Source: Ovis canadensis
Lineage: Eukaryota > Chordata > Mammalia > Artiodactyla > Bovidae
Length of the DNA stretch: 64,000 nt
Direction of reading: 5' to 3'
Assembly (NCBI RefSeq): GCF_042477335.2
Contig: NC_091251.1
Location: 91,837,501 to 91,901,500, forward strand
A program made the position numbers and the translations under genes. The number at the start of each line of letters is the position of its first letter. Within the stretch, counting starts at the first letter, position 1. The notes under the pieces were generated by a model. That model did not search any database, was not told the origin of the DNA, and saw only the letters and a program-made list of their open reading frames with translations. Shown in pieces: positions 1 through 12,353 of the stretch.

Positions 1-3000
1 GGCCAGGCCTGGGTCTGGCCCGTTTGCTTTGGAGGCTGGCACCACTGCCCTTAGCAGGAGCAGATCCAAAAGTGGCTTCAGCTGGGGCCAGAGTGTGGGG
101 CTCTGGGCCTGCCGTTGGCTGACAGCGATGGCGTGCTGCCTTGACTGAGGATGGAGGCTGTGAAAAGTCACCCCGCAGCCATCCTCACGCCCAGCTGTCT
201 AGCTCAGAGGTGGTGGCTCCTGGCCCTGGTGAGTTTCTGAGAAGCGTCCAGAAGATCCCAAGGGAGGGGAGGAAGGTGGCTGTTAATGATTTGTCTTCCT
301 AATATGCAAGTCCTCGCTTCCTACTTCCAGCATCTGGCCTTCCTGGCCTCTTTTTTTTTTTCTCTTTCCCTGGAGCCTAAGGGGAAGGTGCCTGCTGCCT
401 CCTGGGTGTGACGCCACGCGGCCCTGGCTTCCTTGCCGGCCAAGGCCGGCAGCGTCCCCCATGGGACGTGAGAGTTCTGAGATGCCATGGGATGCCCCAC
501 TGGTCACTGGCAGTTGGGGCCCAGTGGCCTCGTCCTGGGTTCGTGGTGATGGGAGGGGGCCTGCGGGATACCGACCAAACCCCAGACGGCTGCAGGCAGC
601 TCTGGCCCGGTCCTGAGTGTCCTCATCACCGCAGTCACGTGCCTTAGTAACTGTGCCCGGGAAGCATGCTGCCGCTTGCTCGCTGCTGCTTCTCCTCCTC
701 CTCCTGCCCTCCCCTGCTGCCTTCCACTCGTCACAGCTGACAGACGACCCCCTGGAGGCATCAGCACACACCCCCACTCGGTGCGCTTGCTGGTAGGGAC
801 GGTTTGGGAGCAGCCTGGCTCCAGGGCCCTGGTGTGGAAGGAGTGGCCGGGCCCTTGCTGGGGCCTCTCCCTCGGCCGGGCTGCTGCCTCTTCACGAGAT
901 GTGCTGTTGCTTTTGTTCCTGAAGCGCTGCCCTCTGCTCCCCCCGAGCCTGAAAATACTCGAGCTCAGGGCGTTTTCACTTCCTGACCTAACAGGGTAGC
1001 TCCGGTGGCCTTGGAGAGGAGGGGAACGAAGGGCCTTCTCTCAGCCTCCCGCCCCCTCGCTCAACACTCGCACTTTATTCCCGCTCATCCTGGCCTCTCA
1101 CCCCTGTAGTCTTCCTTCCTCTCAGGTAAGGGCAGCGCCTGCCAAGCGTCTCTCTTTCCTCCCTACCTGGCACCCACAGCCCTGGCCCGTAAGGAGGAGG
1201 TGCCCAAGGGAAAGTGCAGAACGGAGCAGGCCTGCCCTTGGCCTCCAAAGAGGCCATATCCAGAGATGCGCCTGCCAGCTGTCGCTGGCCCGGGGTCCAT
1301 CTGGAGGGCAGGATCCCCACGACCCCAGTCACTTCAGCCCACACAGGTTCTGCTCCACCCGCAGTACCCTTGTCTTCCTCCAGAAGGGAGCAAGGCCCAG
1401 TGCGGGGGTGGGGGGGGGTGCTTGGGGGTGCCTCCAGAGTCTCACTGCTGAGCCCACAGCTTTCATTTCCCCATCTTCCAGCACCTGAACTCGAGTCTAG
1501 AATATTTTTTTAAACAGGGCTCTTACCCTTTTTTATAGAAGTACTCTGGGGGTTTTCCCCGTGAGATTGCACTTTTTGTTTGCGGTTTATCCAGCCACAG
1601 AGATGATCCGCCTGCCGCTTGAAAAAAATGAAAAAGCCTGCCTTCTGAACCCTTCTTTCACCTTGCCCGCCCACCCTGAGGGGATAGCAAGTCCAGACTT
1701 GCCACCTGGAAGGGAAGAGAGAAAAGTTGGGAGGCTCCCCTCCCCTGCTCCCCTGTCCTTGGCTTTGATGAGGCCTGCCTCCTGGAGGCCCCTGGCATGT
1801 GGGTACCGGGCCAGCCTCACCTCCCTGCTTACCCCCGTGACGGCTTCCCGCAGGCAGTTAGTTCTCGTCTCCCACATCAGCCATAAACTGCTGTTTCTAG
1901 AGCTTCTGGCCCTTGTCTCTTGTGAAGGATCAGGGCCTCCACGGCAGCCTTGGGGGGTGGGGTCTGGCTGAGAGACAAGGTGGTATTGGGGGCCACCAGA
2001 GGGTCCTGGAGCAGTGGGGAAAGCTGCCGGGTTGGCTTCCCCGGGCTCACCTCTAGGGGAGCCCAGCAGAGAACTTGTACAGGAGGAACAGTCGGCACCA
2101 AAGGACTTTTAAGAAGCGTTTTTTTCTTTTTATTTGCATGCACAGTCTGACTCAGTGCAGGTTTTATATCTTGGTAACTTGCAGTCACATTCCAGTGACT
2201 TTCAAGGGCCAGTATATGGTGAAAAATCACTTAAAATTTCTAACCTTTTCAATGCCTTAGTTCAGCAGGTAGGCTCTGTCTTTTGCCATTTTTGAGTTTT
2301 GTGTGCTGTGTTCCCATTTCACTGGGTGTGAACTGTGAAATGGGCCAAGTCCTGGCCGTGAGTTCTTTTGGTTTTATAAGGCATTTCAACGTACATTCTC
2401 CCAACACTCCATTTGCAAACAGAACTTAACTCCTGTCCCATCCCCATTCTTCCTGCCCACCGCCTCCTCCCCTCCCCCAGCCGTGAAGCTTCATGGAGAA
2501 GCTGATGGCCAGACAAAGGTATACTTTTCCTGCTAAGTCAGTGGTGGCACAGGAACCCTAGCACTTGACCTTTCCCTTCCCACCCCTATGGAGCTCAAAC
2601 CACTTGCTTCCCACATAACTGTCACTTCCATTCCCAGGGAGCATCCCTACATAGAGAATGGAAGATGCTGCAGACATTTCTAGATCCTTGCCTGTTTGTT
2701 TGGTTCCCCGCCCCGCCCCAGCTCCTTGAAAATACAGGGCCCAGAAGGGAAAGGACGCAGGCTTGACAGCTTCATTGCAGATGTGCTTGCTGAGGACAGA
2801 GTCCAGGAGCTTTGCTGAAGCCTGCCAGGGCTCCTGGCCTTCAGCACAAGGCCTGTTGTTACTGGAGTCTGGTGAGGGGCTCGGAGAGGATTTTGTGTGG
2901 CAGATTTGTAGACCGAGTGGTAGAGTAGCCAGTTCCCTGGAGAGGGAAGGGCAGGCTCAGCTTTCCTGGGAAGCAACCCCTCTTAACCGCCAGTTGAAAA

Positions 3001-3372
3001 TCTAGGAGAATTTTGAACGAGAACCCCAAGGTTGAGCCTTGTGCTAGGAGCTGGGGGGATGCGCCTGGGCAAAGCACTTGGATCACCAGGTGGGGAGAAG
3101 AGAGGGTTGAGGGTGGCCTGGCGGCTCATCACGCCACTGTGGAGTCTCAGCAGTGGTTTCACATGACGCACGCATTGTTGACTGTGCAGGATGTCACTCA
3201 GTCAGTTTGGGTTTGCTTTATTTTATTTTATATATATATTTTTTGGTATCCTGTACATTGCAGTGGGTGTGAAGATAGTATTTTAATATTTGTACAAAGT
3301 TTAATTTAATTTTAATTGTTCTCTGTATATAACTGCATTTCTAAATAATAATAATAAAAAAAAAAAAGTTCT
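1..3372 (+). other. SUSD6: Probable 3'UTR / 3' end of SUSD6 (KIAA0247)
   Basis: No convincing coding exon is visible here. The stretch is GC-rich at first, low in interspersed repeats compared with everything to its right, and ends in an AT-rich block (about 3210-3360) with an AATAAA followed by an A-run. That is the look of a long mammalian terminal exon on the plus strand. The assignment to SUSD6, a sushi-domain membrane protein gene, is inferred from the known order SUSD6-SRSF5-SLC10A1 on human 14q24 and from a gap of roughly 50 kb to SRSF5. I recognise no SUSD6 protein sequence in the window, so the coding part would lie to the left. An alternative is plain unique intergenic DNA. Confidence 0.5.
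3353..3358 (+). terminator. Candidate poly(A) signal of the SUSD6 3'UTR
   Basis: AATAAA sits at the end of a short AAT run and directly before a 13-base A tract, downstream of an AT-rich terminal segment. If this is the SUSD6 terminal exon, cleavage would fall shortly after it. The A tract is genomic and could also be an old retroelement tail. Confidence 0.4.
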
Positions 3373-4530
3373 TTTGAAGGCAGTTGTGAGAGATGTGATC
3401 CTTCCAGAAAGTTTTTGCAGAAGCCCTCCCAGGGGCAGAAACTCATGAAGGGGATGCAAACACAAGCTCTGATGGGGAGAGGTGCCTGATAAGAGGAGAC
3501 AGGACAGGGAGGTGGTCTGTAGAACAAGGAGGGGAGACCACAAGCACAAGTGAAAACACACCAGTCCTCTTTTTAGAACTCTCAGCGTGCCAACCACTGT
3601 GCCCAGGCCAGGATTCAGCAGTGAGTAAGATGGTGAGTTGGGGGCCTTCATGGAATTCCTGACATGTCAGGAAGGAAGACAGAGCGGCATCCAGTGATGG
3701 CTGTGGTGATGGAAGTTATGTTGAGGGGACAGTCAGGAAAACCTTATGGATGAAATGCCATGTAACTGAGAAGAGAGAAGCCAGAACCGTGAGACTGAGG
3801 GGCAGGACCCAGCGTCTGCGTGGGCAACAGAGAAGCACTTGCAGTTTGAGAAACCAAAAGGAGTCTAGGGCCGCTGCAGGGGGCTGAGGGCAGAGGGCTC
3901 AGGGACCGCTGGAGGAGGCAGACAGAGGCTAATGGTAGGAAACGCTTGCCAGCCACGCTGGGACGTTTCACTTCTTCCTAAGGGCAACAGGAAGTGCCCT
4001 CATGGTTTTCATTAATAGAATGACTTAGCTCCACTTTGTTTTCGGAAGCTCTCTCTGTCTCTTAAGAAGAATGAATTTACGGGTATAAAAACATACATAA
4101 GAGAGAGACCATGTAAGAAGTTGTTGGTCCTGTGGGGAATAAGGTAGTTTGAGCAGCTAGGTGAACAGCAACACCGTTCTCTGAGGGGGAGAGGAAGTGC
4201 TGGAGCCTAGAGCTGAAAGAGCAGAAAGTGTAGAGGTGAAAAGAGGTCATTGCCAGGTAGGAGAGGCCAACAGTACCCAACAGGTAGTAAGGGTATGAGT
4301 AGAAAGATGTACCAGGTACTTTGGGATAAAAATTCAGGCCACCCTTAGATTTGTCCCCCTGGGAAATGGTCAGGATGTGTTTACACACAGTCATGTGGAA
4401 AACCATTCTAGGGGTATCTGTGCCAACACCCAGTCTCAAGCTCAGAACACCCATCTTCAGTAGGCTCTGCCCAAGCAACACTGCCATAACTGCAAGGGGG
4501 TGGAGAGAGGAGTGTTCCAGCTTTGAAGAG
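3373..4530. other. Intergenic, no gene seen
   Basis: Mixed-composition DNA without credible coding structure. Parts look like decayed ancient repeats, but I cannot assign a family. Confidence 0.5.
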
Positions 4531-4541
4531 TGATGGTGATA

Positions 4542-4756
4542 GTGAAAGTGAAGTGAAAGGCACTCAGTTGTGTCCAACTCTTTGCGACCCCGTGGACTGC
4601 AGCCCGCTAGGCTCCTCTGTCCATGGAATTCTCCCGGCAAGAAGACTGGAGTGGGTTGCTATTCCCTTCTCCAGGGGACCTTCCCAACCCAGAGATGGAA
4701 CTCAGGTCTCCTGCATTGCAGGAAGATTCTTCACCATCTGAGCCACCAGGGAAGCC
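4542..4756 (-). mobile_element. Bov-tA SINE
   Basis: Reverse-orientation copy. It has a GTGAAAGTGAAG tail, the CAGTTGTGTCCAACTC core, and ends in GAGCCACCAGGGAAGCC, the complement of the tRNA-Glu-like head. A short direct repeat TGATGGTG lies on both sides and fits a target-site duplication. Confidence 0.9.
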
Positions 4757-4774
4757 TGATGGTGGTAATGGTTG

Positions 4775-4975
4775 GTCCTTAAAAAGCACTTACTCTTCAC
4801 CAGGCAGGGTTCTAAGTGTTCCATTTGTACCAGCTCGTGGAGCCCACGCAGCAGCTCTACATGGCAGGTATCAATAGCTTCCCTGCCCAGAGCCCTGAAT
4901 CACATAGAATGGAATTGAGGCCTAAAGAGGTGAACTGACTTCCCCAAGATGGAGCCAGAATTGAATTCAAACCCA
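4775..4975 (+). mobile_element. MIR SINE (ancient)
   Basis: Matches the MIR pattern in order: a 'caggcagggttctaagtg' segment, a central region, then a segment like 'aaagaggtgaactgacttcc' that precedes the diverged end. It is older than the bovid SINEs. Confidence 0.6.
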
Positions 4976-4989
4976 GATGGCCCTGAAGG

Positions 4990-6075
4990 AGTGATCCCCT
5001 CCCCGGCCCACTTCCCACCCCACCAGATTCTGCCTGCCTCTCAAGGCCCTCATCCCCTTCCTACTGCCTTTCAGAGTCTCTGTTCTCAGCAGTGAGCTTC
5101 AGACAGAGGAAGAACTCTTCAATTTCAGAGCAGGGAAATGGCATACTGTCATGAGGATAATGAGGTACCCTCATCTCAGAGGATTGGGATGTGCCCTTCA
5201 TGGCATTGAGGGAGGAGGCATTTAAGCTATGCAGAATGTGATGAGAAATAAATTCACCAAGCAGCAAAAGTTGTTCCTCCAGGAGGAAAAAAACCAGAAA
5301 GACAAGACCGCTTGTTTCAATGAGAGGTAAGTCATCTCTCTCTTTGGAATATAGGGGAGAAGCATATCCCATCAGGTAAGGAATGCTGGGGAAGGGAGTT
5401 TTGTCAAAACGGGGTCAGCCACAGGTTGGCAGCCCTTCTCTTGATGACAGGTGAGGGAGGGGAACAAAAGAAACAGCCCACAAAACCTGCAGAACTGCTG
5501 GGGGAAGGGCTGTCTTTGAAGTGATTGGCCCAGATTGGAAAGGAGATGGAAGGGGAGAAAAGAAATTTCCTACCCTGCTACTGAACCCCCATTTCCCAAT
5601 TTGGAAAGCTGAGACTACTAGACAAAGACAAAAGTAACAATCTCCAGGGCAGGGCTTTCTCAGACTACTTAAAACATCTTTAAATATGCCAAAGTAACAC
5701 ATACTCATTTCAGAAAATTTAGGAAAAAAATTAAAATCACCCATAATTCCACCTTCTACTGACAATGTTCTAATCGTAAGATTTCATTGATACCATTTTT
5801 AACGGTTGCATAGACTTTATCATATTGGTAATCTGGACTTGTAGATTGTCAAACGTTTTTTTAAATTCTTATAACCAATGGTTTGATAGTATTTTAAATT
5901 ACTTCTTTGGCATAAACTGCTGGAAATGGAATTGCAAGATCAGAAGAAGCACATTTTAGAGGCTTTTGATACAGTTCAAATTGCCCATGAAGAAAGTTAC
6001 TCCAAATTACAATCTCATAGGCAGTGTTCATTTTCCCAGCAACCTCACCAGCCAGCATGGGTTATTTTGTCCTTG
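4990..6075. other. Intergenic; possible ancient LINE fragment at ~5690-6060
   Basis: No exon structure. The segment from about 5690 resembles an old LINE 3' region (pattern of 'cccataattccacc' and 'ggaattgcaagatcag'), but the family cannot be fixed by eye. Confidence 0.35.
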
Positions 6076-6079
6076 TTTT

Positions 6080-6353
6080 TTAATTTATTGGCTGCACTGG
6101 ATCTTCATTGCTGCACAGGGACTTTCTCTAGTTGCCACTAGCAGGGGCTCCTCTGTAGTTGTGGGGCTCAGGCTTCTCATTGCAGCGGCTTCTCGTTTCT
6201 GTTGCGGAGCATGGGCCCTAGGGCACGTGGGCTCAGTAGTTGCGGCACAGGGGTTTAGTTGCCCCTAGGCCTGTTGGATCTTCCCAGACGAGGGATCAAA
6301 ACCATGTCCCTTGTATTGGCAGGAGGTGGTCACTGGACCACCAGGGAAGTCCC
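6080..6353 (-). mobile_element. CHR-2-type SINE
   Basis: Reverse complement of the cetartiodactyl tRNA-derived SINE. It begins with TTTATTGGCTGCACTGG, contains the diagnostic 'gggctcaggcttctcattgc' block, and ends in CACTGGACCACCAGGGAAGTCC. Confidence 0.8.
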
Positions 6354-7127
6354 TTTTTAAAAAAATAAGCCAGTTGAGAGAAAATGGCATTTTGATCTAC
6401 AGTTGTTTCATTATTTATGAAGTTGAATTTTAAAATCAATTGAAAACTGTCCAAGTTTGAGGTCCAAGGCATCCAGGTTTGGGAGAGAGAGAGAAGTTCC
6501 TGAGGCAAGAAATGAATCTGTACCTGGGTAGACATGGCACATTCCCACGACGACAGGCCCAGATTGTTGCTCTAAGCTCTGTGGAGGTAAGAGAGAGCAT
6601 CACAGGGCTTGGGGACTGTCCCATCCCACACCCAGAGGTGAACAGCTGTTTGGCATTTCAGATTTCCCATGATGCCCCAGGGCCACCAGAAAAGGAAATT
6701 TCATAACATAGGAATGTCCTGAACAGCCCGTCTGGGGTAACTTGAACTGTTCCCGAGCCTGGGGTGGCTGACGACTCTCAACTTGGCAGAAAACTGCGGA
6801 GGCTTTGCAAGTGTGGACTTCCCCACCGTGGAGCTCCCTGGGGAAGCGGGTTGTCCAGCCTCCAGCAAAAGGCAGCATGCTTGCGGGTTCAGCCTGCTGA
6901 CCTGGGCTGAGCATCTGAGGTGATCTCGGGTGTGTGAAGGAAGGACTTCGGCTCCACACAAACACACCAAGGATGGGGGCTGCTGCTGTGACTTCTAGGG
7001 TGGTCTCAAAGCCCTTGAACATGGAGCTCTGAAGACTTTTACAGAATTTGGTGCTGTTGCCCTTTTATGGGATGGCTATTCCCACTCCTGCTCTGGTCAT
7101 TCATTCATTTGCCAATTTACTCAACAG
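6354..7127. other. Intergenic, mostly unique-looking
   Basis: No gene, no recognisable recent repeat. A (TTG)n run at about 7128-7143 lies immediately before the next SINE. Confidence 0.45.
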
Positions 7128-7150
7128 TTGTTGTTGTTGTTGTTTTAAAG

Positions 7151-7361
7151 CTTCCCTGGTGGCTCAGATGGTAAAGCATTTGCCTGCAATGTGGAAGTCC
7201 CAGGTTCGATCCCTGGGTTGGGAAGATTCCCTGGAGAAGGAAATGGCAACGCACTCCAGTATTCTTGCCTGGAAAATCCCATGGATAGAGGAGCCTGGTA
7301 GGCTACAGTTCATGGGGTCACAAAGAGTCGGACACCACTGAGCAACTTCACTTTCACTTTC
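7151..7361 (+). mobile_element. Bov-tA SINE
   Basis: Starts CTTCCCTGGTGGCTCAG (tRNA-Glu-like head), passes through GGTTCGATCCCTGGGTTGGG (box-B-like) and ends with a CACTTTCAC-type tail. Confidence 0.92.
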
Positions 7362-7739
7362 TTTCTTTGTTTCTGTTTTATTTTAGAGTTAGCTTTACAC
7401 AAAATCTAGGTCCCAGGAGTACAGCAGTGAGTAAGAGTCAGTCTTTGTCCTCAAGGAGTTTGCAGACTGATAGGGGAGAAAGAGATTAAACAGCTGCCTA
7501 AAATTTAAGGCAGAACTTAAAGGAAGCTATTGGAGTACCCGCAAAGCGCCTGGGGAGTAAAGAGTAAAGAGTTCATTTCTTGGGGGACAAGCAAAGATTC
7601 CCCAGGGAAGATGCCATTTGCTTTGCATCATAAGGGATGAATTTTGTTTTAATACTCTAGGTAGGAGAGTAAGTCAGCAAGGAGCTGTAGGGTGGGGAGT
7701 GTGCAGAAGTGGTTCCTTCGGGCTGTGTCTATGTGCGTG

Positions 7740-7934
7740 TGTATGCTCATTCAGTCGTGTCCTACTCTTTGCGACCCTATGGACTGCATCCCACCAGGCT
7801 TCTCTGTCCATGGAATTTTCCAGTCAAGAATACTGGGATGAATTGCCATTTCCTACTCCAGGGATCAAACCCGAGTTTCCTGTATCTCGCGCATTGGCAG
7901 GCAGATTCTTTACCCCTGAGCCACATAGAAAGCC
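7740..7934 (-). mobile_element. Bov-tA SINE, diverged
   Basis: Reverse copy with TTCAGTCGTGTCCTACTC near its left end and a decayed head complement, CCACATAGAAAGCC, at its right end. Confidence 0.85.
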
Positions 7935-9000
7935 TATTCAGGCTACAGAGACCTATAGGAGCAAAGCACCAGCATATAAGATGAGGAAGCATCTGAAGTT
8001 GCCTCTTCTGCAGGTTAATTTAAAAAGGTCAGTATGAGCAATTTCAACCTAAAACTTAAGATCTGCCAAAATTATAAATGCCTTTCTCCTCTGGGTTGAT
8101 TAAACTTTAGTTACTTTAATCACAAGAAAGAAATCCAGGATACCCATAGACAAGAGTCTGAGACTTCCTGTCCCAGAGTCTGTTTCCTACAGAAACAGAG
8201 CACTTGGTGCCAACCTGGCAGCTCCTGCTCCTGCCTGCAGGGGGCGTCTTCAGAGAAAGCGCGAACGGGTCCAAGTCTCCAGTACAGGGCCAATTCACTA
8301 GCTCTTTGGGGACAGAAGGGACACCCAGGGCTTGCAACCAAGTTTCTGCCAGCAGCAGCCAGGCAGCCATTTCAATGTTAAGAGGCATTTTTGTCCTTTC
8401 TGTCATTTCCTTAAGGCAGAATTAAGGGACAGTGGTTACATCCAACTACAATACTCTTTCCTCATCACCTTTCTTTTTCATTAGAAACATTGGAAAATAA
8501 GCTCTCTTATAATGAGTGATACATGTTAAAACATCGGAAGTAATATTTTTTTCACCCATCAGTTTGGCAAAAGGGAAAGCTTAAAAATATCTAGTGGGAA
8601 TGTAAATTGGTACATTCTCTATGAAGAGTAATTAGGAGACAACCATCAAATTACAATGCAGTTTCTCTTCCCTTATTTACTGAACAATTCTAATACCATA
8701 AAGTGGAAGCAGAATTACACAATCAGAAAAGGAAACAGAACGAGCACAATGAACCCTGCAACGTCAGATTGGAACGGTAAGATTTCATGGTTTCAATCTA
8801 TATAAATACAGAAATATAAATAAACTAATGCATGTATGCAGGTACACACACACACACATACACACACACAAGCTAGATATTCCCAAGCTCTTTCCAGAGG
8901 ATTTGAGATCAGTGATACTTCAACAGCAGTGAGCACACCTAAAGTTTGGATCTTGGCTTTTAAAGACTGTTTGCCACTAAAAGGAACCTGGGCTCCTTGG
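7935..9000. other. Intergenic with (CA)n at 8844-8871
   Basis: AT-rich DNA with an imperfect CA dinucleotide run. No gene and no recent transposon recognised. Confidence 0.5.
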
Positions 9001-9006
9001 AGAAAT

Positions 9007-10501
9007 TGCTGGGGTCTAGCCTCGGTGGATCCAGGGTAATTCGAAGTGGGGATGGAATAGGCATCCTAGGAAAAACCTTATTTAATTACAGATATATATA
9101 GAGAGATTAGAAACGGATAGTGTAGTAGGAAATATTAGTGGAGAAAAAGAGGCTGAATAACTTGGTTTACGTGGGATACCAATAAAATTCCAAGACAAGG
9201 AATTTGTACCATCTACGTTGGGCCACCGGCACCACTTGAATATTGGAAGGTGCCCCTCCTTGGGCTCCTTCTACCGTGGAACTTAAAAGCAGGGGCAAGT
9301 AAGTAGACATGGCGAGCACCCACACTCCAGATGGGAATTCAGCCAGAAAAACGGGGAGCAAGAAAGAAACGACACGGGGAAATCAGTCTTTCCAGAAACT
9401 GATCCCATTTCTTTATTTTTTAGGTTTGCTTATATACCCTTTGTTACACATAGAGACAAATGGAAATTTTAAAGTCATGCAGGGGTCAGCAGTCCTCACC
9501 TTTATCAAAATCAGGTGCTTCACATAAACGTAAAAAAAAAAGGTCTTTGGGGTTTTACATCGTCTTCTGGCAATGAGGCCTGCTGACATTTTATGATCCT
9601 TTCTTTCTGATAACCAAAAAACTTATTTTTTCCAAGGGTGTTTCTTCCTAAACCAGGCGCCACCCTCTGAAGGTAACAGATAAAGTTGCATTCCTATAGG
9701 GTGAGGGTGTAGTGGGTTACAACTAAGAAAGGAACTTATTTAACCTAAGGTTAACATGATTAATCTTAAAGGTTAATACTTATTTCTCCTATATGCTAGT
9801 TATATTCATTATAAGGGCAGGGAATATGGAGATTTAGCAGCAAACATCAGCCCAACAAATGAAAAACCCTTCACCAATGTTCCCCTTAAGTCTATTTAGT
9901 CTTAAGATAGTGATAAAGTTACATTTTTGCATAACAAGGACACAGTGATTTATAACAAAGTACAGTGATCTATAACAAAAGAGAAAATTCATTAACTCAA
10001 AAAGTCTAGTATTGCTAACATCAAAAACTACTATATTTCCTTTTCTATATTCCAAATACATTGATTAATATATTCCCAGGTGCTTAAGGATATGGAGGCC
10101 TGGCAGCAATCATTGACTCAACAATGAGAAAAGCCCTATGCTAATTAAGACTTTCAAGATACTCCAAACTCTCTGTGCTGTTTATGGTTGAGAGGTTGTC
10201 ACACAAGCTAGTCTGTCAGCAGAGAGGTTTAAGTTGAAACACTCTTGTCACGCCCAGGAATTTTTATTGACTTGGAGCTGTAAGTTAACTCCTTCCCCGA
10301 GAGAGGTAATGGGGGTCAGCCCCCCGTCAAGTCAGAGGTATAGGTGAGAGCATGAAACAGTAAAGTAGGTAGACTCTGGTTTTGGGGGTAGATGCTCGGG
10401 AACAGGGGGTTTCCTGAGGCTCGATCCGCCTTTGCGTATGCCAAAGCCGCCTTCCTCATGACCTTTGCCATGGGCGGAGTTCCTCACGCTGGCTCCCGGC
10501 A
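9007..10501 (-). mobile_element. Solo LTR of an endogenous retrovirus (class II/ERVK-like)
   Basis: The element is 1,495 bp and has LTR-type TG...CA termini. It is flanked by a perfect 6-bp direct repeat AGAAAT (9001-9006 and 10502-10507), the duplication length typical of class II ERVs. Read on the minus strand it starts TGCCGGGAGCCAGCGTGAGG, then has a TATATAAGC TATA-type box near 9435 and an AATAAA poly(A) signal about 15 bases further on, then a U5-like segment. No gag, pol or env sequence is present, so the provirus has recombined to a single LTR. The family name is inferred, not searched. Confidence 0.8.
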
Positions 10502-10507
10502 AGAAAT

Positions 10508-11300
10508 GACTGATTCCAGAGCCCCAGCAGGAAGATTACTAGATGAACTTGCAATATTTTGTTGTATCAGAAAGTTTAAAAAGAAAGTGCTAAGAAAATG
10601 ATGGGTACATGTCCAAAGTACTCCCATTTGCAAGGGTATCTACTGACCAAATCAGGAGCGACATGAGCATCAAAATAATGAGAATAGATTTTACTCCATT
10701 GCATAAAATGGGAGGCCACAAATCCATATAGGTAAACGGAAATCCATATAGGGAAATGGTAGATATTACTTCATTCAGGGGGACAAATCAAAAATCATGT
10801 ACCACCTGACAGAATGCATCACGTCCAGACACGTCCACCAAAACTCAACCTAAATCTAATCATGAAAAAATGATACAAACCCAGACAGTGATTTTTTTTA
10901 CAAAAACTGGCATATAGTCCTCAAAATGCCAAAAATCACTGAGAAATGCAAGGCGTGATTCTGAATTGAATCCTTTGACATAAAAGACGTTATTGGGACA
11001 ACTGGTGAAACTTGAGTCCAGTGTGAGGATTAGATGGTAGTAATGTATCTGTGTTAATTTCTTGTTCTGTTGGTTATACTGAGGTTATTCAGGGCCATAT
11101 CCTTGTTCATAGGGAACACATGTTAAAGGGGATCCAACAACATACTCCCCCAAATGATTCAGGAAACTTTTTATAAATTTGTTTCTAAATAAAATTATTT
11201 ACTTAAAAAATATTACAATGTACTCTTTGACCAAGAAATTCTCCTTTCAGGAATTTTTTTCTGAAAGATGTTCTTGCATAAAATATCAAATGTATACAAG
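10508..11300 (+). mobile_element. Ancient L1-like 3' region
   Basis: From about 10870 the pattern 'gacgttattgggacaactgg', then 'gattagatggtagtaatgt', then 'ccttgttcatagggaacacatg' is that of old mammalian L1 3' ends. The first 350 bases are weaker and may be unrelated. Confidence 0.5.
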
Positions 11301-11319
11301 CTGTTCATTGCAGTTGTCT

Positions 11320-11887
11320 AATCACTGCAGATGGTGACTGCAGCCATGAAATTAAAAGATGCTTACTCCTCGGAAGGAAAGTTATGACCAACCTAGATAG
11401 TATATTCAAAAGCAGAGACATTACTTTGTCAACAAAGGTCTGTCTAGTCAAGGCTATGGTTTTTCCTGTGGTCATGTATGGATGTGAGAGTTGGAGTGTG
11501 AAGAAAGCTGAGTGCTGAAGAATTGATGCCTTTGAACTGTGGTGTTGGAGAAGACTCTTGAGAGTCCCTTGGACTGCAAGGAGATCCAACCAGTCCATCC
11601 TAAAGGAAATCAGTCCTGGGTGTTCATTGGAAGGACTGGTGTTGAAGCTGAAACTCCAGTACTTTGGCCACCTCATACGAAGAGTTGACTCATTGGAAAA
11701 GACCCTGATGCTGGGAGGGATTAGGGCCAGGAGGAGAAGGGGACAACAGAGGATGAGATGACTCGATGGACATGAGTTTGAGTGAACTCTGGGAGTTGGT
11801 GATGGACAGGGAGGCCTAGCGTGCTGCGATTCATGGGGTCGCAAAGAATCGGACACGACTGAGAGACTGAACTGAACTGAACTGAAT
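11320..11887 (+). mobile_element. BovB LINE, 3' fragment
   Basis: 3' end of the RTE-type BovB element in sense orientation. It starts at ATCACTGCAGATGGTGACTG, encodes in pieces the reverse-transcriptase C-terminal region ('VVMYGCESW' and '[19 protein letters not shown]' are readable), and ends in repeated ACTGA units. 5' truncated, as usual for the family. Confidence 0.92.
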
Positions 11888-12338
11888 AAAGCCAAAACTT
11901 CAAAATAACCTCAATGATCATCAACACAGGCTAAATACATATGATACATCAAACATTAAATGAACACGGTGGGGAAGGCAGGGGAAGAGAATAAAACAGC
12001 TCTGGACTATTCTTCAGGATACATTGTTGTAAACAAAACAAAACAAAACAAAACAAAAAAACAGGCACAGAAGAGGGTGCTGAAACACTATCATTTGTAT
12101 ACCCCCCCGCCCCGCCCCCAAGAAAAAAGATCTTTTACATGTGTCAATGTGCAGCCTTTTCTCTGCACAGAGAATCACTCCAGATACATTATTCCTTAAA
12201 AAAGCAAAATGCCTGATAACGAGGCACACAGAAAATATTCTCAGAGAATGATGAAAATGTATCTGATCTTTTCATTTGTTACAAATCAGTAATCTGCCTT
12301 CTGGGAAGGGACACACAGCTCCCCAAAGAGCTTTGCTT
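11888..12338. other. Intergenic with (AAAAC)n at 12028-12060
   Basis: A short AAAAC tandem run followed by unassigned DNA up to the target site of the chimeric retrocopy. Confidence 0.5.
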
Positions 12339-12353
12339 AAGAACTAATAAACC
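12339..12353 (+). repeat. Target-site duplication, left copy
   Basis: AAGAACTAATAAACC, 15 bases, identical to 13354-13368. It bounds the whole CMC1-RPL23A-CMC1 retrocopy and shows L1-type integration in one event. Confidence 0.93.

Noticed and set aside
283-777. 164-codon minus-strand frame near the left edge
   Set aside because: Low-complexity, arginine/serine-rich product of GC-rich DNA with no domain. Overlapping frames exist on the other strand, and it lies in a probable 3'UTR.
7151-7225. tRNA-like A/B-box sequence at SINE heads
   Set aside because: These are tRNA-Glu-derived SINE heads, present dozens of times in the window with SINE bodies attached. No free-standing tRNA gene was found.
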